From NCBI GenBank assembly GCA_937868015.1, contig CALMLW010000132.1, positions 1 through 50,711 on the forward strand: 50,711 nt of DNA, in the 5' to 3' direction. Source of the stretch: an uncultured Synergistaceae bacterium (lineage in GTDB: Bacteria > Synergistota > Synergistia > Synergistales > Aminiphilaceae). The notes below the pieces were generated by a model. The model saw only the letters and a list, made by a program, of their open reading frames with translations. It made no database searches and was not told the DNA's origin. Shown here in pieces: positions 16,612 to 24,128 of the stretch; within the stretch, counting starts at the first letter, position 1; each line of letters starts with the position of its first letter. The position numbers were made by a program, and so were the translations under genes.

Positions 16612-17893
16612 GACCTCTACCTTGTCGGAGACCAGAGAACGCCTCGCCAAGCTGGGAGTCGGCATCCCCGAAATTCTCCTCCCCACCCCCGGCACAGATC
16701 TGACCAAATGGGCCGTGGTGGCCTGCGACCAGTTTTCCTCCGAGCGATCCTACTGGGAGGAGACCGACCGCCTGGTGGGAGACGCCCCCTCCACGCTGCG
16801 CCTCATCCTGCCCGAGTGCTACCTGGAAGACGGCGACCCCGCCCCGCGTATCGAGGCCATAGACGCCGCCATGGAGGCCTATCTCGCCCAGGGGCACCTG
16901 CGCCCCCTGGCCCCGGGCTTCATCCTGCTGGACCGGAGCACGCCCTTTGTGACGTCTCGCAAGGGGATGATGTTGGCGGTGGACCTGGAACGCTATAGCT
17001 TCGAACCGGGAAGCACCGCCCTCATCCGCCCCACGGAGGGGACCATCCTCAAGCGCCTGCCTCCCCGGATGGCCATCCGGCGCGGCGCCGCCCTGGACCT
17101 GCCCCACATCCTGCTCTTGGTGGACGACCCGGAACACACCCTCATAGAGCCCCTCTTCGCGGCCCGAAAGGCCCTGGAGCAGGTCTATGACTTCGATCTG
17201 ATCCAGGGGGGAGGGCACATCACCGGATGGCACGTGCCGGAGAGCCACATGGGCGCCGTCGCCTCCGCCCTGGAGGGCCTCGCCCAAGGGGGCATGCTAT
17301 TCGCCGTGGGGGACGGCAATCACTCCCTGGCGGCGGCCAAGCAACTATGGGAAGAGAAAAAGGCCCAGGGAGCGCCTGCGGACCACCCCGCCCGGTGGGC
17401 CCTGGTGGAGGTGGAAAACCTCCACGACGACGGAGTGCTCTTTCACCCCATCCACCGCGCCCTCTTCCACGTGGATATCTCCCACTTGAAGCACGCCATG
17501 GGGCAACGCCTGGGGGGCTCCTTCCTCCCGGGAGAGGTGGCCCCGCGCCAGGAGGGATCCCATCACTCCTTGGGATACGTCTTCCCCTCGGAAAAGGGGA
17601 ATTTCGTCTTCGATCGTCCGGGAAACCGCATGACGGTGGAATTTTTCCAGGAATTTCTCGACGACTATCTGGCCGGACACCAGGGGGTCTCCATCGACTA
17701 CATCCACGGCGAAGGGGCCCTGGAGGCCCTGGCCCGCACCCCGGGGAGCGCGGGCTTTTTCCTCCCTCCCGTGGCGGAAGAGACCTTCTTCTCCCGCATC
17801 GTCACGGTGGGAGTCTACCCCCGCAAGACCTTCTCCATCGGCGAAGCCGCCGAAAAGCGCTACTACCTGGAGGCCCGCAGGATCAAGCCGTAG
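16604..17893 (+). CDS. DUF1015 family protein, in the serine operon
   Basis: 429 residues, soluble. It has the DUF1015 block FAVGDGNHSLAAAKQLWEEK and matches the family in length. Biochemical function is not established. It is co-transcribed with serA and serC (ATG 16604 overlaps the serC stop), and DUF1015 genes are often seen next to serine-pathway genes. No phosphoserine phosphatase is visible in the window, so a role in the last serine step, or in sensing it, is a reasonable but untested inference. The ribosome site is weak; a TTG at 16592 and a TTG at 16622 are other possible starts. Confidence 0.85.
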   Translation: MDRTSTLSETRERLAKLGVGIPEILLPTPGTDLTKWAVVACDQFSSERSYWEETDRLVGDAPSTLRLILPECYLEDGDPAPRIEAIDAAMEAYLAQGHLRPLAPGFILLDRSTPFVTSRKGMMLAVDLERYSFEPGSTALIRPTEGTILKRLPPRMAIRRGAALDLPHILLLVDDPEHTLIEPLFAARKALEQVYDFDLIQGGGHITGWHVPESHMGAVASALEGLAQGGMLFAVGDGNHSLAAAKQLWEEKKAQGAPADHPARWALVEVENLHDDGVLFHPIHRALFHVDISHLKHAMGQRLGGSFLPGEVAPRQEGSHHSLGYVFPSEKGNFVFDRPGNRMTVEFFQEFLDDYLAGHQGVSIDYIHGEGALEALARTPGSAGFFLPPVAEETFFSRIVTVGVYPRKTFSIGEAAEKRYYLEARRIKP

Positions 17894-17915
17894 GGAAAAA
17901 GCGCTCCGAAGACGC

Positions 17916-17951
17916 ACCGGGGGCCGAAGATGTCGGCCCCCGGTCTTTTTT
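17916..17951 (+). terminator. Rho-independent terminator of the ser operon
   Basis: A perfect 12-bp stem (17916-17927 with 17933-17944), 5-base loop, followed by C and six T (17946-17951). Confidence 0.9.
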
Positions 17952-17953
17952 CG

Positions 17954-18925
17954 TCACCAATCCCCGTCTCGCACCAAGTCGTCGTCGTCCACCGGCACCC
18001 GATCGTAGGTCCAACCCTTGGGTTTCGGCGCCGGGGCTCCGCTTCCCCACCCCTCATCCCCTTCGTCGAAGATGTCGCTCCAGGGGAAGTGGTACTGCTG
18101 GTAGGTCTCAAAGCGGATGGGCGTGGGGGGCAACGGCTCCCCCGTGATGGCCCGCCAGAGGCGGCCGTTCACAATGTGCACGTAGATGCGCCCCGGACGC
18201 CGCTGATCCCAGGTATCGTACCCGTAAGAGTCCTCGGCGATCCGCTGGGAGATCTTTCCCCCCTCTCCCAACCCCATGCCCGGAGAGCCCTGGGCCGATC
18301 CCAACGAGGAGCCCTTCCCCTGTTCGCCAAAACGATCCCTCCAAAACTCCTTGGCGGGGTAGACCATGATCTGTATGCCCCCGTAACGTTCCTGCCCGGT
18401 GAGCTGCCCCTCCACCGTGCCACCAGATCCCAGGGGCATGGCCACAAACTGGCGCACGGCCCCCCGACCGGTGTTAAAGCCGTCCAACCAGGGCTGATCG
18501 GGCACCACCAGATAGTCCTGACGGGGAGAAAGGCGGTCGGACCAGGAATCACCCGTCAGGGCGTTGATCATCCCCGCCGCCACCTTAACCGCCGCAGGCC
18601 CCTGGGAGCTGCGAAAGTCGATCCATAGGGCCTCCCGCTGGTACATGGGGATGATCACTCCCCCCTGGCGCCGCCATGAGGCGGGCACTCGGGAGGCGTA
18701 GTCATCCACCCGCCGGATGGGAAATCTCCCGAGGCCCGGGGGAAGGTCCCATCTCCGGCCGTCATCCGGCACCCGCAGGGTTCTTTGGAAAGAGATCACC
18801 ACGCTATCGCCGATGTAGATCGCGTCCCCCCGCACCGTCACCGGCAACCTCGACGCCCCGAAGGCCGCCCCCGATCCCCAGCACACCGTCAGAACGACGA
18901 AAAGCCACCACTTACTTCGCCTCAT
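17954..18925 (-). CDS. Exported protein of unknown function
   Basis: 323 residues. A clear signal peptide (MRRSK, hydrophobic core about 6-21, likely cleavage after AAFGA) and no other membrane segment, so it is exported. The body has PVTVRGDAIYIGDSVVISF, DYLVVPDQPWLDGFNTGRG and VRQFVAMPLGSGGTVEGQLTG, conserved-looking blocks that I associate with an uncharacterised secreted family but cannot name. A Gly/Ser-rich linker lies near 225-245 and the C-terminus is very acidic (DRVPVDDDDLVRDGDW). ATG 18925 is chosen because AAGGAGGTG sits six bases upstream. It ends just past the ser terminator. Confidence 0.8.
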   Translation of the reverse strand: MRRSKWWLFVVLTVCWGSGAAFGASRLPVTVRGDAIYIGDSVVISFQRTLRVPDDGRRWDLPPGLGRFPIRRVDDYASRVPASWRRQGGVIIPMYQREALWIDFRSSQGPAAVKVAAGMINALTGDSWSDRLSPRQDYLVVPDQPWLDGFNTGRGAVRQFVAMPLGSGGTVEGQLTGQERYGGIQIMVYPAKEFWRDRFGEQGKGSSLGSAQGSPGMGLGEGGKISQRIAEDSYGYDTWDQRRPGRIYVHIVNGRLWRAITGEPLPPTPIRFETYQQYHFPWSDIFDEGDEGWGSGAPAPKPKGWTYDRVPVDDDDLVRDGDW

Positions 18926-19302
18926 GTCGGCCACCTCCTTTTTTGGTCCTTACCCAAAGGTCGGTTCTCTCCTTCTGTGGACGAACGCCCTCCGAAAGGG
19001 AGCATAGCATCTCTTCCCAGGAGAAACCCATCGGTCTTTTTCCCACAGAGGCCCTCGGGAAAGATGACAGTGCTTTTACCGATGCCTCCCTTCGGGGCCT
19101 TTTGCTCACTTTTGGCAAGGGGACTCCCCGAAAATCCCATCTATCGTGTAGAATAATGGGCGTGGATCCGTCGATGAAGCGCGCCGCCGCCTCGGTCGCC
19201 ACCTTTCGGAAGATCGGGCGGTTGGCCTGAGGAGCTTTCACTGAGGACAACTCCATACCGTACCTTCGACCCGCCGCACCTCTCGCAGGGGCGCCGGGCA
19301 AT
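18926..19302. other. Intergenic region, no gene recognised
   Basis: The left part of a 531-base gap between the divergent exported-protein gene and the ferredoxin gene. The minus strand has a possible extended -10 TGCTATGCT at about 19004-19012 for the exported protein. On the plus strand TAGAAT near 19150 is a weak -10. Short open frames here lack ribosome sites and recognisable sequence. No known RNA was recognised. Confidence 0.3.
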
Positions 19303-19450
19303 GGGTGGGGGAAGCGATTCCCCCGCCTGCCGATTTTGCAAAGAAGGGGACCTCTGACCGGGGTCTCCTTTTGTGTTATCGCCTTTTGGTAACGCTGGCG
19401 CCTCTTCCGCCAGGGAGAAGGGAGTCAGCAACGCACTCTACGAGGGAGGG
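19303..19450 (+). promoter_or_regulatory. Structured 5' leader of the ferredoxin-AOR-ThiS operon (riboswitch candidate)
   Basis: Four hairpins in a row precede the ribosome site: 19303-19328 (11 bp, GCGA tetraloop), 19346-19368 (7 bp, followed by TTTTG, attenuator-like), 19375-19393 (6 bp) and 19395-19413 (6 bp, CTGGCG/CGCCAG). The ribosome site is at 19442-19450. Because the operon includes a pterin-dependent AOR, a molybdenum/tungsten-cofactor riboswitch is the leading hypothesis. I could not match a known consensus by eye. Confidence 0.4.
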
Positions 19451-19456
19451 ATTTTT

Positions 19457-19843
19457 GTGCGGTGGCTCAAGACCTATGCGGACCGGTGCATTGGGTGCGG
19501 CAAGTGTGCGGAAGTTTGTTCCACCACCTATTTCAAGGAAAATAATGGGGCGTGTTCCCGCATCCAGGTGACCGATCCGGGAGCGGTGCGCACGCTGAGC
19601 GTCTGCAATCAGTGCGGCACCTGCATCGCCGTGTGCCCCACCCAGGCGATCTCCCGGGATAAAAACGGCGTCGTCCAGATCGACAAGAAAAAATGCACAT
19701 CATGCCTCATGTGCGTCGGTTTTTGCCCCACGGGGAACATGATGGCTTACGCCCCAAAACAGTCGGAGCCCTTTAAGTGCATCGCCTGCGGACTCTGCGC
19801 CCGGAGCTGTCCCGCCCAGGCCCTGGAACTAAAAAACGACTAG
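19457..19843 (+). CDS. Polyferredoxin with four [4Fe-4S] motifs, AOR electron partner
   Basis: 128 residues from the GTG at 19457, chosen for GGGAGGG eight bases upstream. Four CxxCxxCxxxC motifs: CIGCGKCAEVC, CNQCGTCIAVCP, CTSCLMCVGFCP and CIACGLCARSCP. Small polyferredoxins of this kind often precede aldehyde:ferredoxin oxidoreductase genes and carry its electrons. It lies 28 bases before the AOR gene. Confidence 0.9.
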   Translation: MRWLKTYADRCIGCGKCAEVCSTTYFKENNGACSRIQVTDPGAVRTLSVCNQCGTCIAVCPTQAISRDKNGVVQIDKKKCTSCLMCVGFCPTGNMMAYAPKQSEPFKCIACGLCARSCPAQALELKND

Positions 19844-19871
19844 TGTCGAACAAAGGAGGAACGGGGAAACC

Positions 19872-22049
19872 ATGACGCACGAAAAAATCGCTCCCATGAA
19901 GGTGTTGCAAGAGTGGAGCTACGTCCGGTCGCCCATCGACCGGGGCTACACCCGCAAAGCCCTCTATGTCAATGTGGGCAAGCCCGATATGCAGATTCGG
20001 GAGATTCCCCAGGAGACCATAGACGCCTTCACCGGAGGACGGGGTTTCGGGCTGGCCCTGCTGTGGAACGCCGTCACCGAGGACACCAAGTGGAACGACC
20101 CGGAAAACGAGCTCGTCATCTCCGGCGGCCCCCTGTGCGGTATCACCCAGTACCCCGGGGCGGGGAAATGCTACACCGTTTTCCTCTCTCCCCTTTCGGA
20201 GCAGACCTACGACAGCAATTCCGGCGGGTACTGGGGGCCCCTGACCAAGTTCTCGGGGTTCGACGCCGTGGAGATCGCCGGCAAGGCGGACCGGGACGTG
20301 GTGCTCTTCGTCAACGGCGATGAGGGAAAGATCCAGATCTTGGAATCCACCCTTCCCGAATCCAACGCCTACACCGTCACCGAGGCGCTGCACGACTACC
20401 TCGCCGCAGATGAGGGAGACAAGGTGAATATCTCCGTGGTTTCTGCGGGCAAGGCGGCGGAAACTACCCTCTGGGGATGTCTGAACATGAGCTTCTACGA
20501 CCCCCGGCGCAAGACCGCCCGGCTGAAGCAGGCAGGGCGAGGGGGCGGGGGCACGGTGTTGCGGGACAAAAAGATCGTGGCCCTGGTGGTGAAGTACTCC
20601 TCCGTCAAGGGCACCGAAAATAACCCCGTGGATCTCTCCACGCTCCAAAAGGTGGGGGTGAAGCTGCACAAAGAAATCCGCGACCTCGACAACGTCCAGT
20701 GTCGGATGCGCAAGGTGGGCACGCCTCACCTCAACGAGATCATGGACGAATACCACCTGCTCCCCACCAACAACTACAAGTTTGGCCAGAACAAAAAAGA
20801 CATCGGCAAGATCGATTCCTACACCTACGAGAAGATCTTCACCCAGGGACTCCCCGACGGTTGCTGGTACGGCTGTTCCCTGGCCTGCGCCAAGGCGGTG
20901 GACCACTACGAGATCCAAACGGGCCCCTGCAAGGGACGATCGGTCACGGTGGACGGCCCGGAGTACGAGACCGTGGCCAGCCTGGGCTCCAACATCGGGG
21001 TATACGATCCCCTCTGGACCGTGGAGGCAAACTTCTACGCGGACCACTACGGCGTGGACACCATTTCCCTGGGCACGGGACTCGCCTTCGTGTGCGAGTG
21101 CTACGAACTGGGCTACCTGGACAAGGCCAAGACCAACGGATTGGATCTGTCCTTCGGCTCCAAGGACGACCTCATGGAGCTGATCCACCGCATGGCGGAG
21201 GGCACGGACGACTTCGCCCGGGCCGTGGGACTCGGCATCAAGAAAATGAAAAAAGTTTTTGCCGAACGCTACGGAGCGGATGGGGCCGTGCTGGAAAAGA
21301 TCGGCATGGAAGCCCAGGGGATAGAGACGTCGGAGTACGTCCCCAAGGAATCCGTGGCCCAGTGGGGCGGATACTATCTGACGCTCAAGGGCCCCCAGCA
21401 CGACGAGGCCTGGCTCATCTTCATGGACATGGTGAATAAGCAGCTCCCCACCTTCGAGGACAAGGCGGAGGCCCTGCACTACTTCCCGAACTTCCGCACG
21501 TGGTTCTCTCTGGTGGGGCTCTGTAAGCTCCCCTGGAACGACATCGAACCCGCCGACAACCACGTGCGCTACCGTCCCCAGGACGCCGCCCGGGTCCCCG
21601 AGCACGTCCAAAACTACGTGGACATCTTCAACGCCGTCACGGGCAAACAGATCGTGAAGGAAGACCTGATCACCATGGCCGAGCGGGTGTACAACTTCCA
21701 GCGCCTCTTCCAGGTGCGCATGAAGCACGGGAACGCGGAACACACCATCCCCGCCCGGGCCATGGGCCCCGTCTTCCCCGACGAATGGGACGCCCGGAAG
21801 GAGTACTACGACGACAAGCTGAGAGAAGCGGGCATCGCCCCGGAAGGGCTCTCCGTCGAGGAGAAGATCGAAGGGCTCCGGGGTCACCGCCTGGAGCAGT
21901 GGGCCGACCTGAAGGATGCGGTGTACAAGCGTCGGGGGTGGAACAAAAAGGGCATCCCCACGGAAGAGACGCTGAAAAAACTCGGCATCGCCTTCCCCGA
22001 AGCGGTGGCGGTGGCGAAGAAGTATTGCCGCCCCGAGGACGAGTTTTAG
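19872..22049 (+). CDS. Aldehyde:ferredoxin oxidoreductase family protein (tungsten-dependent)
   Basis: 725 residues. The N-terminal AOR domain has GYTRKALYVNVGKPDMQIREIP, TGGRGFGLALLW and SGGPLCGITQYPGAGK; Cys residues in DGCWYGCSLACAK near 335-347 and a later Cys in LVGLCKLPW are candidates for the [4Fe-4S] cluster. These are features of bis-tungstopterin AORs, which oxidise aldehydes to acids with ferredoxin. It is longer than classic AOR (about 605) and may belong to a separate subfamily; the substrate is unknown. ATG with AAAGGAGG. Neighbouring ferredoxin and ThiS-like genes support the assignment. Confidence 0.88.
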   Translation: MTHEKIAPMKVLQEWSYVRSPIDRGYTRKALYVNVGKPDMQIREIPQETIDAFTGGRGFGLALLWNAVTEDTKWNDPENELVISGGPLCGITQYPGAGKCYTVFLSPLSEQTYDSNSGGYWGPLTKFSGFDAVEIAGKADRDVVLFVNGDEGKIQILESTLPESNAYTVTEALHDYLAADEGDKVNISVVSAGKAAETTLWGCLNMSFYDPRRKTARLKQAGRGGGGTVLRDKKIVALVVKYSSVKGTENNPVDLSTLQKVGVKLHKEIRDLDNVQCRMRKVGTPHLNEIMDEYHLLPTNNYKFGQNKKDIGKIDSYTYEKIFTQGLPDGCWYGCSLACAKAVDHYEIQTGPCKGRSVTVDGPEYETVASLGSNIGVYDPLWTVEANFYADHYGVDTISLGTGLAFVCECYELGYLDKAKTNGLDLSFGSKDDLMELIHRMAEGTDDFARAVGLGIKKMKKVFAERYGADGAVLEKIGMEAQGIETSEYVPKESVAQWGGYYLTLKGPQHDEAWLIFMDMVNKQLPTFEDKAEALHYFPNFRTWFSLVGLCKLPWNDIEPADNHVRYRPQDAARVPEHVQNYVDIFNAVTGKQIVKEDLITMAERVYNFQRLFQVRMKHGNAEHTIPARAMGPVFPDEWDARKEYYDDKLREAGIAPEGLSVEEKIEGLRGHRLEQWADLKDAVYKRRGWNKKGIPTEETLKKLGIAFPEAVAVAKKYCRPEDEF

Positions 22050-22055
22050 AAAGCC

Positions 22056-22253
22056 ATGATCGTTGTAAACGGCGAAGAGCTCCCCTGGCACCCGGGCATG
22101 ACGGTACAGCAGGTCATCGACGCCAAACGCTACACCTTTCGCATGCTGGCCGTATGGGTAAATGACGTCCCCGTCCTCCGGGAGCGCTTCGCCACCCACA
22201 CCGTGGCCGATCGAGACCGGATCCAGGTACTCCACATGATCAGCGGAGGCTAG
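22056..22253 (+). CDS. ThiS/MoaD-like sulfur carrier protein
   Basis: 65 residues with a beta-grasp pattern (MIVVNGEELPWHPGMTVQQV) and the C-terminal Gly-Gly needed for adenylation and thiocarboxylate formation. It sits six bases after the AOR gene. ThiS/MoaD-like genes linked to AORs are thought to serve pterin-cofactor or thiolation chemistry; a role in thiamine synthesis is less likely here because no thi gene is near. Confidence 0.88.
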   Translation: MIVVNGEELPWHPGMTVQQVIDAKRYTFRMLAVWVNDVPVLRERFATHTVADRDRIQVLHMISGG

Positions 22254-22276
22254 CCCCGGGGGAGGGGCTGGGGGCA

Positions 22277-22330
22277 GACAATAAAGAAGATCCCCCGGGC
22301 GGTACCGCCCGGGGGATCTTCTTTATTGTC
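22277..22330. terminator. Perfect 54-bp palindrome, bidirectional terminator
   Basis: The two 27-base halves (22277-22303 and 22304-22330) are exact reverse complements. A GC-rich core (GATCCCCCGGGCGG) is flanked by an A-rich arm and its T-rich complement CTTCTTTATTGT, so it can stop transcription from both the AOR operon (plus) and the coiled-coil gene (minus). Confidence 0.85.
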
Positions 22331-22359
22331 CCCTGGAGATATCCCCGGGGCCCGAGGGC

Positions 22360-22785
22360 CTACTGCCCTCCTCCCAGCTGAGTCTCCTGGTTATCGAGTT
22401 CCTGAAGTTGCTGCTGAAGGAGGCGGAGTTGCTCCTGCACGGCGTTGCGCTGGTTCTGGATGCTCGCCCGCAGGGCTCCGTCATGACGGCTGCCCGCGTC
22501 CATCACCACCACCACCTGCTGCTGAAGCTCCGCCACGTCCTTATTCAAGGCCTCGAGCCCCTGCTCGTAGGATTTGATGGTGTCGCGCACCCCCTCGACC
22601 CGGTGTCCCATCTGGGTCCACATGACGTTAAAAACAAGCACCATGAGGACAAAAAAGCCAAGCTGCACGAGCCACCACTTCTTGGCGGCACCTCCCTCGG
22701 CGACGCCTCCCTGGGCCCCGGACCGGGCCTGAGACGACATTTCAAGGGATTGCTGGGAATTGACGGCACACGACTGATTACTCAT
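22360..22785 (-). CDS. Membrane-anchored coiled-coil protein, function unknown
   Basis: 141 residues. A Ser/Gln/Gly-rich N-terminus of about 34 residues, one membrane helix (about 38-55, LVQLGFFVLMVLVFNVMW), then a Gln-rich coiled coil to the end (about 62-137) finishing in Gly-Gly-Gln. Cytoplasm-in, coiled-coil-out topology is likely. No family recognised. Start ATG 22785 with GGAGGA; the reading 46 codons longer has no ribosome site. Confidence 0.75.
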   Translation of the reverse strand: MSNQSCAVNSQQSLEMSSQARSGAQGGVAEGGAAKKWWLVQLGFFVLMVLVFNVMWTQMGHRVEGVRDTIKSYEQGLEALNKDVAELQQQVVVVMDAGSRHDGALRASIQNQRNAVQEQLRLLQQQLQELDNQETQLGGGQ

Positions 22786-22812
22786 CAAAGCATCCTCCTT
22801 CGAGAGTCTAGC

Positions 22813-22848
22813 GGATCCCCCGGGGATCCTTCCACCCCTTTTATACCA
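22813..22848 (-). promoter_or_regulatory. Promoter of the coiled-coil gene with palindromic leader element
   Basis: Extended -10 TGGTATAAA on the minus strand (22848-22840). Just downstream, 22813-22829 is an 8-bp-arm palindrome (GGATCCCC/GGGGATCC around one C), which may act as an operator or a leader hairpin. Confidence 0.45.
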
Positions 22849-22890
22849 CACCGGCGCACAAAACGCAGCGTCTTTTCGGTAAAAGCCACG

Positions 22891-22918
22891 AAAAAAGCGG
22901 CACCGGGATCGGTGCCGC
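22891..22918 (-). terminator. Rho-independent terminator of the YjfB-like gene
   Basis: On the minus strand a 9-bp stem (22918-22910 with 22905-22897, 4-base loop) is followed by six T (22896-22891). It begins 12 bases after the stop of the 56-residue gene. Confidence 0.88.
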
Positions 22919-22929
22919 CCCAAACCACC

Positions 22930-23100
22930 CTAGGCCCGGAGATCCAGCTGGCCCCCAATACCCACGCTGGCGAAGAGCTTGCTGATGAGATCCTGGGCCA
23001 GATTATCCTGGCTCTTCATGATCTTCGCCGCCACGGCCGTCTGGATCTGCACGTCGGTCCGCGCCTTATCCGCCGCCAACACGCCATCGATGGCACCCAT
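22930..23100 (-). CDS. Small YjfB-like putative motility protein (56 residues)
   Basis: A short gene overlooked by length cut-offs. ATG 23100 with GGGGAGGTGA upstream, stop TAG at 22932-22930, own promoter and terminator. The protein begins MGAIDGVLAADKAR; the central TDVQIQTAVAAKIMKSQDN and the end GGQLDLRA resemble the YjfB motility family (short Gln/Ala-rich helices ending in LDVRA-like residues). The family is often encoded with flagellar genes, but its role is not established. No flagellar gene lies nearby. Confidence 0.72.
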   Translation of the reverse strand: MGAIDGVLAADKARTDVQIQTAVAAKIMKSQDNLAQDLISKLFASVGIGGQLDLRA

Positions 23101-23158
23101 GATCCGTCACCTCCCCGGGAAGCTCGTCCCACTGGCGAGGCAAAGCCTCTCCGCCCTT

Positions 23159-23187
23159 ATGGTACTACCTCCTGGAGACCCTGTCAA
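23159..23187 (-). promoter_or_regulatory. Promoter of the YjfB-like gene
   Basis: On the minus strand a consensus -35 TTGACA (23187-23182), 17-base spacer and -10 TACCAT (23164-23159). The -35 overlaps the last codons of the methyltransferase gene. Leader about 55 bases. Confidence 0.7.
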
Positions 23188-23756
23188 CGATCCTTCCAGC
23201 GACAGCGATAAACCACTGCGGGGGGCACGTTGAGGGGAACGAAGCGGAGGGAGATGTCGTCAAAAACCTGGGCCAACTGGGAACGCATCTGGAGCGAATA
23301 CTGGTAAGCCACAAAAACTCCCGAGGGCGCCAGGCACGCCTGGATGTTTTCCAGCAAGGTCTGGCGCAGTTCCTGAGGGAAGACCGCGAAGGGAAGGCTG
23401 GAGATGATGCAGTCGAAGGCGGGGATCCGTTCCCGATCCATGATCTCTTTCAATTGGGAGGCGTCCCGGTGGATGTCGCAATCCCGGAACTCGTCTTTCA
23501 AGTTTTCTCGCATGGCGTCATCCAGCTCGAAGACCAGTACCCGGGCTCGGGGGGCCCGACGGCGGACGATATCGCGGGTCAAGATCCCCGTCCCCGCCCC
23601 CAGCTCGGCCACGAAAACCGCTCGCTTCCAATCCACGGGAGAAAGCATCTGGCGCACCAAAAAACGGGAGCTGGGCACCACGCTCCCCACGGTGCCCGGA
23701 GACTGGAGAAATTTACGAAAAAAAAGGGCGTCTTCTTTGAGGTGTTTAGCCCACAT
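23184..23756 (-). CDS. Class I SAM-dependent methyltransferase (phospholipid N-methyltransferase/KsgA-like)
   Basis: 190 residues. Motif I is VAELGAGTGILTRDI, an acidic end of beta-2 lies in LVFELDD, and motif IV is IISSLPFAVFP, where the SLPF replaces the NLPY of rRNA dimethylases. This pattern and the N-terminal FFRKFLQSPGTVGSVVPSS are typical of the phosphatidylethanolamine N-methyltransferase/rRNA-dimethylase-like group. The substrate (lipid or other) cannot be told from sequence. ATG 23756 has GGAGGA at rather long spacing. Confidence 0.78.
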   Translation of the reverse strand: MWAKHLKEDALFFRKFLQSPGTVGSVVPSSRFLVRQMLSPVDWKRAVFVAELGAGTGILTRDIVRRRAPRARVLVFELDDAMRENLKDEFRDCDIHRDASQLKEIMDRERIPAFDCIISSLPFAVFPQELRQTLLENIQACLAPSGVFVAYQYSLQMRSQLAQVFDDISLRFVPLNVPPAVVYRCRWKDR

Positions 23757-24128
23757 GGCCCACGGCTCCTCCTTTCACCAGGGGGAATGGAACGTCAAAA
23801 AACTCTCGCATTGTAGAACCCCCGGCCAGAAGGTCAAGGGCAAAATACGCATTCCCACCGGGAGATTGAGGTTACCCCCGAGGTAACGCGGGGCGCCCCG
23901 TCGTTTTCTGAAGACCCTCTGGGGGGCCTTCGCCGGGCAAAGATCCCTATCCCCCGGGGGACGCAAAAAACCTCCCCGATGGACCGCGTCCTCCGCTGCT
24001 ATAATCTCAGAAGGAGGCTAAGGTCATCGTCCCGGAGGCGCTGTGACAATATCGTTACACTTTTTCCACGCCGCCCTGACAACAAAAAATCCTCCGGAGT
24101 TATAGTGCAAAGCACGGAGGTGAGAACC
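23757..24128. other. Divergent promoter region between methyltransferase and vWA genes
   Basis: About 370 bases, no gene. For the vWA gene there are two candidate promoters: an exact extended -10 TGCTATAAT at 23997-24005, and CTGACA (24076-24081) with TATAGT (24101-24106) at a long 19-base spacer. Between them GTGACAATATCGTTACAC (24042-24059) is a partly symmetrical element that could bind a regulator. Confidence 0.45.

Noticed and set aside
18912-19301. Minus-strand 129-residue frame in the gap before the ferredoxin gene
   Set aside because: It overlaps the promoter and ribosome site of the exported-protein gene and has no recognisable domain or start signal.
19773-22235. 820-residue minus-strand frame opposite the AOR gene
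   Set aside because: Antisense to a clearly identified AOR and ThiS gene; long only because of codon bias.
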